Positions 1-8,400 of a stretch of DNA of 8,804 nt are shown here, one piece after another. The notes beneath the pieces were generated by a model. That model was given only the letters and a program-made list of their open reading frames with translations, made no database searches and was not told where the DNA came from. A program made the position numbers and the translations under genes. Position 1 is the first letter of the stretch. The number at the start of each line of letters is the position of its first letter. This DNA comes from UBA8231 sp964512165 (GTDB taxonomy: Bacteria; Latescibacterota; UBA2968; UBA8231): the NCBI GenBank assembly GCA_964512165.1, contig CAZEHQ010000192.1, positions 1 through 8,804 of the forward strand, given 5' to 3'.

Positions 1-477
1 GAAGGTGGTGGCCACCGAGACCGAGTCGAAGACGGCGTCGACGGCGACGCCGGCGAGCATCTTCTGCTCCTCGAGGGGGATGCCGAGCTTGTCGTAGGTG
101 GCCAGGATCTCGGGGTCGACCTCGTCGAGGCTCTGGGGCCCGTCCTCGGGGCGCTTGGGCGCCGAGTAGTAGGAGATCGCCTGGTAGTCGATCTCCGGGT
201 AGTCGACCATCGCCCACTGGCGCGGCGCCGGCTGGCGCGTGGGGTCGGACATCTTCAGCCAGTTGCGGTAGGCCTTCAAGCGCCACTCGAGGAGCCATTC
301 GGGCTCCTCCTTGACGCTGGAGATGTAGGCGATCGTCTGCTCGTCGAGGCCCGGGGGCGCGGACTCGGCCTCGACGTCGGTGTAGAACCCCTCCTTGTAC
401 TCGCGCTGCGCGAACTGCTCGAGGACCTCGGTGTCGCTGAGGCTCTGCGCGGAAGCGCCGGGAGTCGATTGGCTCAT
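1..477 (-). CDS. sufB: Fe-S cluster assembly scaffold protein SufB (N-terminal part, cut by window edge)
   Basis: SufB is a core subunit of the cytoplasmic SufBCD scaffold, which builds Fe-S clusters with sulfur delivered by SufS and its sulfur-transfer partner. The ATG at 477-475 opens a frame that stays open to base 1, giving 159 residues; full SufB proteins are usually about 470-490 residues, so about two thirds, including the catalytic C-terminal part, lies outside. Recognisable family blocks are EPEWLLEWRLKAYRNWL (residues 58-74), YPEIDYQAISYYSAPK (93-108), LDEVDPEILATYDKLGIPLEEQK (117-139, with key residues D118, P122 and the LGIP turn) and AGVAVDAVFDSVSVATTF (142-159). Residues about 78-88 (a PTRQPAPRQ stretch) look a few residues longer than I expect there. 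The ribosome site is weak (AGGA, 4 nt before ATG). It starts 106 nt after the DUF58 stop, with a palindrome between, so it is probably its own unit leading into further suf genes. Identity is very secure. Confidence 0.95.
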   Translation of the reverse strand, partial: MSQSTPGASAQSLSDTEVLEQFAQREYKEGFYTDVEAESAPPGLDEQTIAYISSVKEEPEWLLEWRLKAYRNWLKMSDPTRQPAPRQWAMVDYPEIDYQAISYYSAPKRPEDGPQSLDEVDPEILATYDKLGIPLEEQKMLAGVAVDAVFDSVSVATTF

Positions 478-514
478 GTGGTCCTATCTGTTTGCTTTAC
501 AGGGGGTTGCAGGC

Positions 515-531
515 CGGGGACGCGATCCCCG
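515..531 (-). repeat. Short GC hairpin in the sufB leader region
   Basis: On the plus strand CGGGGA (515-520) and TCCCCG (526-531) are reverse complements around a 5-nt loop, a 6-bp mostly G-C stem. If sufB is transcribed from the weak promoter proposed upstream, this would sit at the very 5' end of the transcript, about 38 nt before the ATG. Stems of this size are common by chance in GC-rich DNA, so the functional reading is weak. Confidence 0.3.
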
Positions 532-546
532 TCAAGGGAATCTAAG

Positions 547-570
547 AATCTTGCAGGAAACTGCAAGATT
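547..570 (-). promoter_or_regulatory. Perfect 10-bp palindrome, candidate sufB operator or terminator of the upstream operon
   Basis: AATCTTGCAG (547-556) and CTGCAAGATT (561-570) are exact reverse complements separated by four bases (GAAA on the plus strand). It begins 13 nt after the DUF58 stop in the direction of transcription and lies about 70 nt before the sufB ATG. As a terminator on the minus strand, the hairpin is followed by CTTAGATT rather than a clean T run, so it would be weak. As an operator, it covers the -35 and most of the spacer of the weak candidate promoter, the position where Rrf2-type repressors such as IscR or SufR often act on suf genes. It does not match the IscR type 2 or cyanobacterial SufR sites that I know. 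The symmetry is directly seen; the role is open. Confidence 0.55.
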
Positions 571-583
571 GGAGGAAGGGCTT

Positions 584-1500
584 TCAGCCGATGCGGCGCC
601 GGCGCACGAGATAACGGCTCAGGGCGGTGTCGAAGGGAGTGGCCGTGTCCATCATGGCGTAGTCGACGCCGGCCTCGGCGCAACCGCGGCGGTAGCGGGC
701 CAGCAGGGACTCCACGTGGGCGCGGTAGCTCTCCTGCACGTGCCACGGCTGGGTGACGATGGAGCCCCCATCGGCGTCCTCCAGGTCGACGAAGCGCGTC
801 TCCGACCGGCGGAACTCCAGGTCCACCTCCCTCGGGTCGAGGACCTGCAGGGCCAGCACCTCGTGGCCGCGGTGGCGCAGGTGGCGCAGGCCCCCGAGGA
901 CCTCGTCGGGATCGTCGAGCAGGTCCGAGAGGACGACCACGAGGCCGCGCCGGGACAGCCGCTCGGCGAGGTCGTGAAGGCCGGGGGCCAACGAGGTCTC
1001 GCCGCCCGGCTCGGCGCCGGAGAGCTGCCTCAGCAGCACGTTGAGGTGGCTGCCCACCGAGCGCGGCGGCACCAGGGAGTGCAGCCCGCCGCGCAGCAGG
1101 GCCAGGCCCACGGCGTCGCGCTGGCGCAGCATCAGGTAGGCCAGGGCCGCCGCCAGGCAGCAGGCGTAGCGGGACTTGCTGACGCGGTCCGAGCCGGCGA
1201 AGGCCATGGAGCCGCTCACGTCGACGGCGAGGCAGGCCTTGAGGTTGGTCTCCTCCTCGTAGCGCTTGACGTAGAGGCGGTCGGTCCGGGCCAGCGCCTT
1301 CCAGTCGAGGTCGCGCAAGGGGTCGCCGGGCATGTACGGCCGGTGCTCGGAGAACTCCACGGAGAAGCCGTGGTAGGGGGAGCGGTGCAGGCCGGTGATG
1401 AAGCCCTCCACCACGAGGCGGGCGATCAGGTCGAGGCGGCCCAGGCGCGAGGCCGTCTCGGGATCCAGGTACCCCGTGAGCCCGCCGGCGGCGCTCTCCG

Positions 1501-1504
<4 letters not shown>
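584..1504 (-). CDS. DUF58 domain protein with vWA-like MIDAS motif
   Basis: DUF58 proteins typically occur beside MoxR ATPases and are thought to act with them as a chaperone-like pair; the molecular role is not settled. The 306-residue protein starts at a GTG (1504-1502) that overlaps the MoxR stop in a GTGA arrangement, with AAGAGG (1520-1515) 10 nt upstream. The DUF58 signature is plain: GLHRSPYHGFSVEF (38-51), HRPYMPGDPLRDLDWKALAR (54-73) and LYVKRYEEE (77-85). It is followed by DVSGSM at 95-100, a full DxSxS metal-site motif, with possible further MIDAS residues T170 and D194 (in SDLLDD). I see no membrane segment or signal peptide, so it is probably cytoplasmic; many DUF58 proteins have an N-terminal membrane hairpin, and this is the shorter soluble form. 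It is the last gene of the operon. The family call is secure; the cellular job is inferred. Confidence 0.93.
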
Positions 1505-2490
<986 letters not shown>

Positions 2491-2507
2491 TCAGAGTCTC
2501 CTTGGGA

Positions 2508-3759
2508 TCACGTCTTGCGCTGCTTCTTCCGGGCCGCCGGAAAGAGGACGTTGTTCAGGATCAGCCGGTAGCCCGGGGATGTGGGATGGAGGGAGAGCTG
2601 CGTCGGCGGGTCGCCCACGTGGTGCTTGTGGTCCTCGGGGTCGTGGCCGCCGTAGAAGGTGATCGTGCCGCGCCCCACCTGGCCGTGGATGTACTTGACG
2701 ATGTCGGTGCCCTCCACTTCGGCCAGCACCACCACGTGGTCCTTGATCAGGTGCCGGTGGAAGGCGGTGGTCTGGCCGAGGAAGCCGTCGACGACGCTCG
2801 TGTGGCACTGGGTGAGCATCGTCGGCACCGGGTCGTGGCGCGCGGAGAACTCGAAGAGGGTGAAGTACTCGGCCTCGGGAGTGCGGATGAGGCGCGCGTC
2901 CCTCGGCGTCGTGTCGATGTCGGAGTGCTCGTAGACGATGGGATCGGTGACGACGGTGAAGTCCTCGAAGGCGACGCAGCGGCTGTAGTCGAGGCGCCCC
3001 TGGGCCTCCGGGTCGATGCCGTCGCCGTCGAAGACGGAGTGGGCCAGGTCGACGCCGTCGGAGGCGAGGGCGATGTCGAAGGTGTCGGTGGCCGAGCACA
3101 TGGCGAAGAGGAAGCCGCCGGCGGCGACGTACTCGCGGATGCGGCGGGCCACCGCCTTCTTCTGCTCCGACACCTTGGCGAAGCCGAGGCTGCGCGCCTG
3201 GGCCTCGTAGAGNNNNNNNNNNNNNNNNNNNNNNNNNNNNNNNNNNCTTGCCATACTGGCCGGTGAAATCCTCGTGGTGCAGGTGCAGCCAGTCGAAGTC
3301 CTGGAGGCGTCCGGCCAGCACCTCCTCGTCCCACAGCTTCTCGTAGTCGATGCCGGCGAACTCCAGGGCCAGGGTCACGGCGTCGTCCCAGGGCTGCTTG
3401 TTGGGAGGGGTGTAGACGGCGATGCGCGGCGCCTTCTCCAGCCGCACCACGTCCATGTTGGCGCCCTCGATCTCGGAGTAGACCCGGGCCATGTCGGCCT
3501 CGGAGACCGTCTGCACCGTGACCCCCCGGATGCGCGCCTCGCGGGCGATCAGATCGTGGGCCTCGACGGCGAAGGAGCCGCCGCGGTAGTTGAGGAGCCA
3601 CTCCACGTCGATGCCGCGCTCGAGGACCCAGAACGCGAGCCCGTAGGCCTTGAGGTGCTGCTGCTGGGTCAGGTCCATGGGCACCAGCAGCCGCTCGGCC
3701 CCGCCGGGGGCCGAGGACAGCAGCCACAGGGCGCACGCCAGGCGGAGGAGGCCCTTCAT
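2508..3759 (-). CDS. Secreted protein of the family often mislabelled 'asparagine synthetase B', interrupted by an assembly gap
   Basis: The ATG at 3759-3757 overlaps the TPR stop (ATGA) and has GGAG (3771-3768) 8 nt upstream. Residues 1-21 (MKGLLRLACALWLLSSAPGGA) form a signal peptide, so the mature protein is extracytoplasmic. The first part (171 residues, to base 3247) contains TQQQHLKAYGLAFWVLERG, WLLNYRGGSF, RIAVYTPPNKQPWDDAVTL and FDWLHLHHEDFTGQYGK. After 34 Ns the second part (234 residues, from 3212) contains REYVAAGGFLFAMCSATDT, GTITFYGGHDPEDHKHH and SPGYRLILNNVLFPA, then stops at 2510-2508. The two parts sit in different frames as written, but a true gap length divisible by 3 restores one protein of about 415-420 residues. 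From memory, close relatives in Bacteroidetes carry the label asparagine synthetase B. It lacks the Cys at position 2 and the SGGxDS ATP loop of that enzyme, so the name should not be transferred. A Cys/His/Glu set resembling class I amidotransferase folds is visible (see findings). Family recognition is good; function is unknown. Confidence 0.82.
3213..3246. other. Assembly gap (34 Ns)
   Basis: Thirty-four undetermined bases lie inside the secreted-protein gene, just after GQYGK in the translation. The upstream part ends on an exact codon boundary at 3247 and the downstream part resumes on a codon boundary at 3212, so the missing stretch must be a multiple of three if the gene is intact. Thirty-four is not, so the N count is an estimate or placeholder, or one flanking base is wrong. 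Confidence 0.98.
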
Positions 3760-5456
3760 CCGCTCGGCTCCAGGAGCCGCCGCAATCCGTCGATGCGGCG
3801 CCGGATCTCCGGGGCCCGCGAGTCCTCGGGCGAGGCCAGCAGCGTCTGCTCGTAGAGGCGCAGGGCCTCCCCCGCCTCCCCGAGACTCTCCAGCACCCGC
3901 GCCCGTCCCATGGAGGCGGTGACGGCGGCGCGGCTGCGGTCCTCGGCGGCCGATCCCGCCTCGACGTACAGGGCCAGGGCCTGCACCGGGTCGCGGTCCT
4001 CCAGCTGGCGGGCGCGCTCGAGGCGGGCCGCCTGCATCAGGTCCGCAGGCGCTTCGGTGAGCAGCCACTGCCACTCCGCCTCGGCCTCCTCCGGGCGCTG
4101 CTGGCGCTGGCGCAGCCGCGCCCGGGCGAGCACGGCCAGGGCCTCCGGCTGGTGGCCGAACTCCTCCAGGAGCAGCAGCAGGGCCAGGGCGTCGTTGGCC
4201 AGCGGATCGGAGGGCGAGGCGGTGACCATCGAGTCGACGAGGGCCTCGGCGTGCTCGAAGTCGCCCTGGTAGAAGGCCACGAGCCCCAGGTGGTAGAGGG
4301 CCTCGGCGCGTCCTCCTTCGAGGGCGGCCAGCCGCCTCAGCTCGCCCCACGCCGCCGGCAGGTCGTCGAGCAGGATGTGGCACTCGGCCCGCAGGCCGAG
4401 CCAGCGGCGCTGCAGGTCGGGGGTGACGGCGCGCCTCTCGAGGGTGGACAGGGTCTCCATCGCCTCCGCCGCCGTGCCGTGGCCCCCGGCCTGGAGACGG
4501 GCGGCGCGCACCACCGCCTCCGCCGCCTCGCCGCGGCGGGGATGGCCGGCGGCCAGCCGCGTGTAGAGTTCGACGGCGCCCTCGCCGTCGCCGAGGACCT
4601 CGCGCATCTCCGCCTGCTTGAGCAGCGACCGGTAGCGCTGCGCCGAGTCGCCTCCGTGGGCGGCGATCAGGGCATACGCCTCGGCGGCGGCGGCGGCCTC
4701 GCCGCGGGCCTCGCAGCGGGAGGCGAAGGAGTAGAGGGCCTGCAGGGCCCCCTCCTCGGGGAGGGCCCGCCCCAGGGCCCGCACCCCGCGCCCGGGACGC
4801 CCGGCCTCCAGGGAGGCGGAGGCCGCGAGCTGCGCCGCCAGGACGCGGGTCTCGCCCTCGGCCCGGACCAGGGTGTCCTCGGCGGCCTGGAGATACCCCT
4901 GCCCGGGATCCGCGGCGTCCCGCCCCTCCCCCGGACCGGCGCGGACCATGTCGGCGATGCGGTTCTCCACCAGGGGGAGCCGCCAGGGGTGCTGGCGCAG
5001 GAACTCGAGGTGCGCCTCCAGGACCTCCTCGGAGCGTTCCAGGCGCAGGGCCAGCTCCGCCCGCTCCCAGGGGAAGGGGTCGTCGCCGTCGACTCGCCGC
5101 GCGCCTTCCCGGAGGGCGGCCAGGGCCTCTTCGACGTAGCCCAGACCGGCCATGCGCGCGCTCACCGAACGGTAGCGCTCGAGGTCCGGAGACAGCTCGT
5201 CCAGCATCCGCGCCCAGGCCTCGACCGCCTCGGCGGGGCGGCCGGCCTCGGCGAGGACCTCGCCCAGGACCAGGCGGGCCTCCTCGTTCCGGGGATGGTC
5301 CTCGATCCAGCCGGCCAGCATCTCGGCCGCCTCCTGGAACCGCGAGGCCTGGCGCAACTCGGAGACGGAGGCGTGGGCCTCCGGCCACGACGCCTGGCCG
5401 GAGGCGGCGCCGGGCAGCCACAGCAGGGCGGCGGCGAGGACGGCGGCGCGGCTCAT
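3756..5456 (-). CDS. Secreted tetratricopeptide-repeat (TPR) protein
   Basis: A 566-residue protein. I chose the ATG at 5456-5454 because it overlaps the DUF4175 stop (ATGA), has a GGAGG-like site (5471-5467) 10 nt upstream, and begins with a clear signal peptide MSRAAVLAAALLWLPGAASG (1-20); an in-frame start at 5618 would bury that peptide inside a 54-residue R/P-rich leader. The rest is almost entirely helical, A/L/E-rich and built of TPR-like pairs. The clearest units are at 38-87 (RFQEAAEMLAGW..., then GRPAEAVEAWARML), 384-424 (AEALYHLGLVAFYQGDFEHA, then SPSDPLAND) and 514-545 (LGEAGEALRLYEQTLLASPED). No catalytic motif is visible, so it is probably a periplasmic or surface scaffold for protein-protein contacts. 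TPR proteins are regular companions of MoxR/DUF58 clusters (the BatC and BatE type), and its position between the giant membrane protein and the secreted gene 3 suggests it bridges them. The TPR nature is secure; the partner is inferred. Confidence 0.87.
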   Translation of the reverse strand: MSRAAVLAAALLWLPGAASGQASWPEAHASVSELRQASRFQEAAEMLAGWIEDHPRNEEARLVLGEVLAEAGRPAEAVEAWARMLDELSPDLERYRSVSARMAGLGYVEEALAALREGARRVDGDDPFPWERAELALRLERSEEVLEAHLEFLRQHPWRLPLVENRIADMVRAGPGEGRDAADPGQGYLQAAEDTLVRAEGETRVLAAQLAASASLEAGRPGRGVRALGRALPEEGALQALYSFASRCEARGEAAAAAEAYALIAAHGGDSAQRYRSLLKQAEMREVLGDGEGAVELYTRLAAGHPRRGEAAEAVVRAARLQAGGHGTAAEAMETLSTLERRAVTPDLQRRWLGLRAECHILLDDLPAAWGELRRLAALEGGRAEALYHLGLVAFYQGDFEHAEALVDSMVTASPSDPLANDALALLLLLEEFGHQPEALAVLARARLRQRQQRPEEAEAEWQWLLTEAPADLMQAARLERARQLEDRDPVQALALYVEAGSAAEDRSRAAVTASMGRARVLESLGEAGEALRLYEQTLLASPEDSRAPEIRRRIDGLRRLLEPSG

Positions 5457-8400
5457 GGCAGGGCTTCCTCCCCGTCTTCCTGGTGCAGGTCCTGGTAGAC
5501 GCTCTCGTAGTATCGGCGGATCAGCTCGCGGTACTCGGCGGGATAGTCGGCGGCCAGGGCGCGGCGCATGGCCTCGCGCCAGGCCTCCGGACGCTGGCCG
5601 AGATCGACCGGCAGCCATCCCGGACCGGCGAAGGAACGCTGCTCGCCCTGCTCCGAGCGGCGGCGCTTCTCGAAGCCGCGGGAGTGGATGGAACGGCTGG
5701 CGTCGAGCAGGCGCTGCAGGACCCGCTCCTGGCCCTCGGTGACGCGGGCGTCGGCGCGGGGCCGCTCCATGCGCGCCAGGACCTCCTTCATCTCCTGCTG
5801 GATGGCGCCGATGCGCTCCTGCAGCGAGCGCTGGCCGCGCAGGGACCGCTCCACCTCGGCCAGGGCCTGCTGGATGCGCCGCTGCTCGGCGGCGAGTCTC
5901 GGCATGGCCGGGATCCGGCCCCCGGGGCCGCGCGGGTTCCGGGATCCCTGCTGCATCGCCTGCCGGGTCGCCTCGTTGAGGGCGGACTGCTGCTCGGAGA
6001 GGGCCATCATCTGCTCCATGGCCTCGCCGAAGGAGGAGGGCGTGCGCGCCTGGCTCAGGTTGTCCAGGCTCCGCCGCAGCTGCTGCGCCGCCTGGTTCAG
6101 GTAGCCCATGGCCTCGGTCTGGAGCTGACCGGCGCGGCCCCTCTCCAGCTGCCCCAGGCGTCCGGCGGCCTCCTCCATGCGGCGCAGCGCGCCGCCGAGG
6201 GTGGCGGCCAGGGAAGGCTCCAGGGCCAGGGTCCTCGAGCCGGCGCGGGCCACGTCTTCGGTGACCAGCTCCGCCCCTTGGGCCAGGGCCTTCTGCCCGG
6301 CCGCCAGGGCGGCGGCGGGACGGCCCGGCTGGCGCGAGGTGTCCTGCGCCAGCTCCTCCTGCCGGCGGGAGAGGTCCACCAGGTCGGCCATGGCCCGGCG
6401 CAGGAGACGGGCCAGCTCCTGCCGCTGGCCGCCGAAGAACTCCTCGCGGAGCTGGTCCATGGAGGCGGACAGTTCCTCCAGATCCTGCTGCAGGCCGGCG
6501 CCCATCCTTCCCGCCCGGGGCCGCTGCCCGGAAGCCAGGAGGCGCTCCATGCGGCGCATGCGCTCCGACAGGGCCTGGTGGTCCATGCCCTCGGCCTCGG
6601 CGCGCAGGGCCTCGGCGGTCGGCGCGCTCAGGTCCTCCAGTTCCTGGCCCAGCCGGTCGATCTCGCGGCGCAGGCGGTCGGTGTCACCGGCGAGCCTCCC
6701 CTCCTGCTCCCCCAGGGCCTCGTCCCCGAGGGCGGCCTCCGCGGAGCTCTGCTCGAGAGCCTCGTTGATCCTCCCCTGGCGTTCCTCCAGGTCTTCCGCC
6801 TGCTCGACGACGGCCAGCAGGCGCTGCTCGGCGTGCACCTGCCGGAGCAGGTCCAGGGTCCGGTCCAGGCGCTGCTGAAACGCCGCCTGGTCCTGGGCGA
6901 ACTGCTTCAGCGCCTCGGCGAGCTCTTCCGCGTCGGGCTGCTCGGCCGCCTGCTGCACCGCCCGCAGGGCCTCGAGCAGCTCCGGCGAGGCGACGGCGGC
7001 CATCAGCTCGCGGATCTCGTCGAGCTTGTCGAGCAGGTCCCGCGAGTCGGCGCCGCCCTGCTCCAGCTTCTCCAGGCTGCCGGCCATCTGCCGGGCGACC
7101 TCCTCCACGGCGCGGGCGCGCTCCTCCTCGGCGGCCAGGGCGCTCTCCAGCTCCTGCTTCTGGTCCCAGGTGAGCTCCTCGGTGCGCAGCACCTCCCGCC
7201 GCAGCCGCTCCACGTACTCCCGGGCCCCCGCCTCCTCGGCGGCGACCTCCTCCAGCGACTCCAGGCGCTCCTCCTGCTGCCTCGAGGCCTCGTCGAACAG
7301 CTCCCAGAGGGAGGGGAAGCGCAGCACGTGCTCGGGGCTCACGGCCCGCTTCGGTCCGCCCACGGCGTCGTTGTCGAAGGCCTCGGCGCGGTAGCGCACC
7401 CGGTCCTCGGGCAGCAGCTCCAGCGGCGCCAGGTCCCAAGGGTGGGAGAGGACCACCCGGGGACCGGCCTCCACGGGGATGGGCAGGCGCCTCTCGGGAC
7501 CCTGGCCGACGCGGAAGACGAGGTCGACGCGGCTCACCCCGAAGTCGTCGGCGGCCTCGACCCGCACCCCCACCTGCTGGCTCTCGGGCAGGTCGGCCTC
7601 GGGACCGGGCTCGGAGATGACGACCTCCGGCGGCTGGTCCCGCAGCACCTGGAGGGCATGGCGGATGGGAGCCCGGTTGCCGACCCCGCCGCGGTCGGTG
7701 AGGGCCACGAGGTACTCGCGGCGGGCCCCGGCGCTGTCCTCCGGGGCCGGCAGGGTCCAGCTGACGACGGCGCCGTCGTCGACCACCCGGGCCGGCAGAC
7801 GCAGGGTGTCGTCGATCACCAGGGCCGCGGCGGAGAGGGGCTTGCTGGCCTGGATCCCCCACTCGACGACGGTCCCGGCGAGGGCGCGCACGTCGCCGCC
7901 CTGGTCCTCGACCCGCGCCGGGAGCCCGCTGTATTCCGGATAGTCGTAGCGCAGGCTCAGGCGGGTGACCTCGGGCGGATCGATGACGGTGACGCGGTAG
8001 GGGCCGGCCTCGCCGTCGCCGGCGGCGACCTCGAAGTCGAAGGTGGAGCGCACCTCCTCGAAGAGATGGCGCAGCGAGTCGGCGCCGCCGGCTTCCAGGA
8101 TCACCTCCTCCTCCACCCAGTCCCCGTCGCGCACATCGCGGCGGCGGACCCGCAGCGCCGGCGGCCGGTCGCCTTCGATGCGGATGGAGAGGGCCACGTC
8201 CTCTCCCCGGATCGCGCGCTGGTGGCCGGGCTCGACATGGAGCCGGGTGCGCTGCGGGCGCTCGAAGGCCGTCCCCGGGTTCAGGCAGCGGTGCAGGGCC
8301 TCGCCGCCGGCGGTCCCCGAGAGGCCGAGGAGGAGGAGGAGCGGACCGGCGATGGCGGCGCCCCTCAGGGCGGCGCGGCGCAGCCTCGACGCCGGCACCA

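Larger units (their letters stand above)
478..583. other. Intergenic region between the DUF58 gene and sufB
   Basis: This is the only real intergenic region in the window: 106 nt, visibly richer in A+T than the coding DNA around it. Read on the minus strand it holds, in order, a perfect 10-bp palindrome (547-570), a smaller GC hairpin (515-531) and a weak AGGA ribosome site before the sufB ATG. A weak promoter match can be drawn on the minus strand: TTGCAG (566-561) as -35, a 16-nt spacer, and TAGATT (544-539) as -10. The matches to consensus are only 3 of 6 and 4 of 6. A better -35 match, TTGACG (535-530), has no acceptable -10 at the right distance. No small gene is evident. Confidence 0.6.

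Noticed and set aside
530..535. TTGACG on the minus strand as a -35 element for sufB
   Set aside because: It matches 5 of 6 bases, but the hexamer at 17 nt spacing is CTGCAA and the nearest TGTAAA is 28 nt away, so no workable -10 accompanies it.
2508..3759. Asparagine synthetase B activity for the secreted protein
   Set aside because: There is no N-terminal Cys nucleophile, no SGGxDS pyrophosphatase loop, a signal peptide is present, and the length is shorter than AsnB. The name is an inherited label.
2508..3759. Frameshifted pseudogene at the N run
   Set aside because: Both flanks keep family-like sequence and meet the gap at codon boundaries, so a wrong N count explains the frame change better than a mutation.
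2491..5421. Minus-strand open frame of 976 codons crossing the TPR gene, secreted protein and gap
   Set aside because: Only its middle part (3759-3247) is real protein. The start is an R/G/P-rich shadow of the TPR gene, and after the Ns it is out of frame with the true second half.
4152..5498. Plus-strand open frame (448 codons) opposite the TPR gene
   Set aside because: It is antisense to the TPR protein, and its composition (G, L, A, R, Q) is typical of a shadow frame.
5457..5618. Alternative upstream start for the TPR protein at 5618
   Set aside because: It would add 54 R/P/G-rich residues before a clear signal peptide and overlap the DUF4175 C-terminal block by more than 160 nt. The ATGA start at 5456 with a ribosome site is better.
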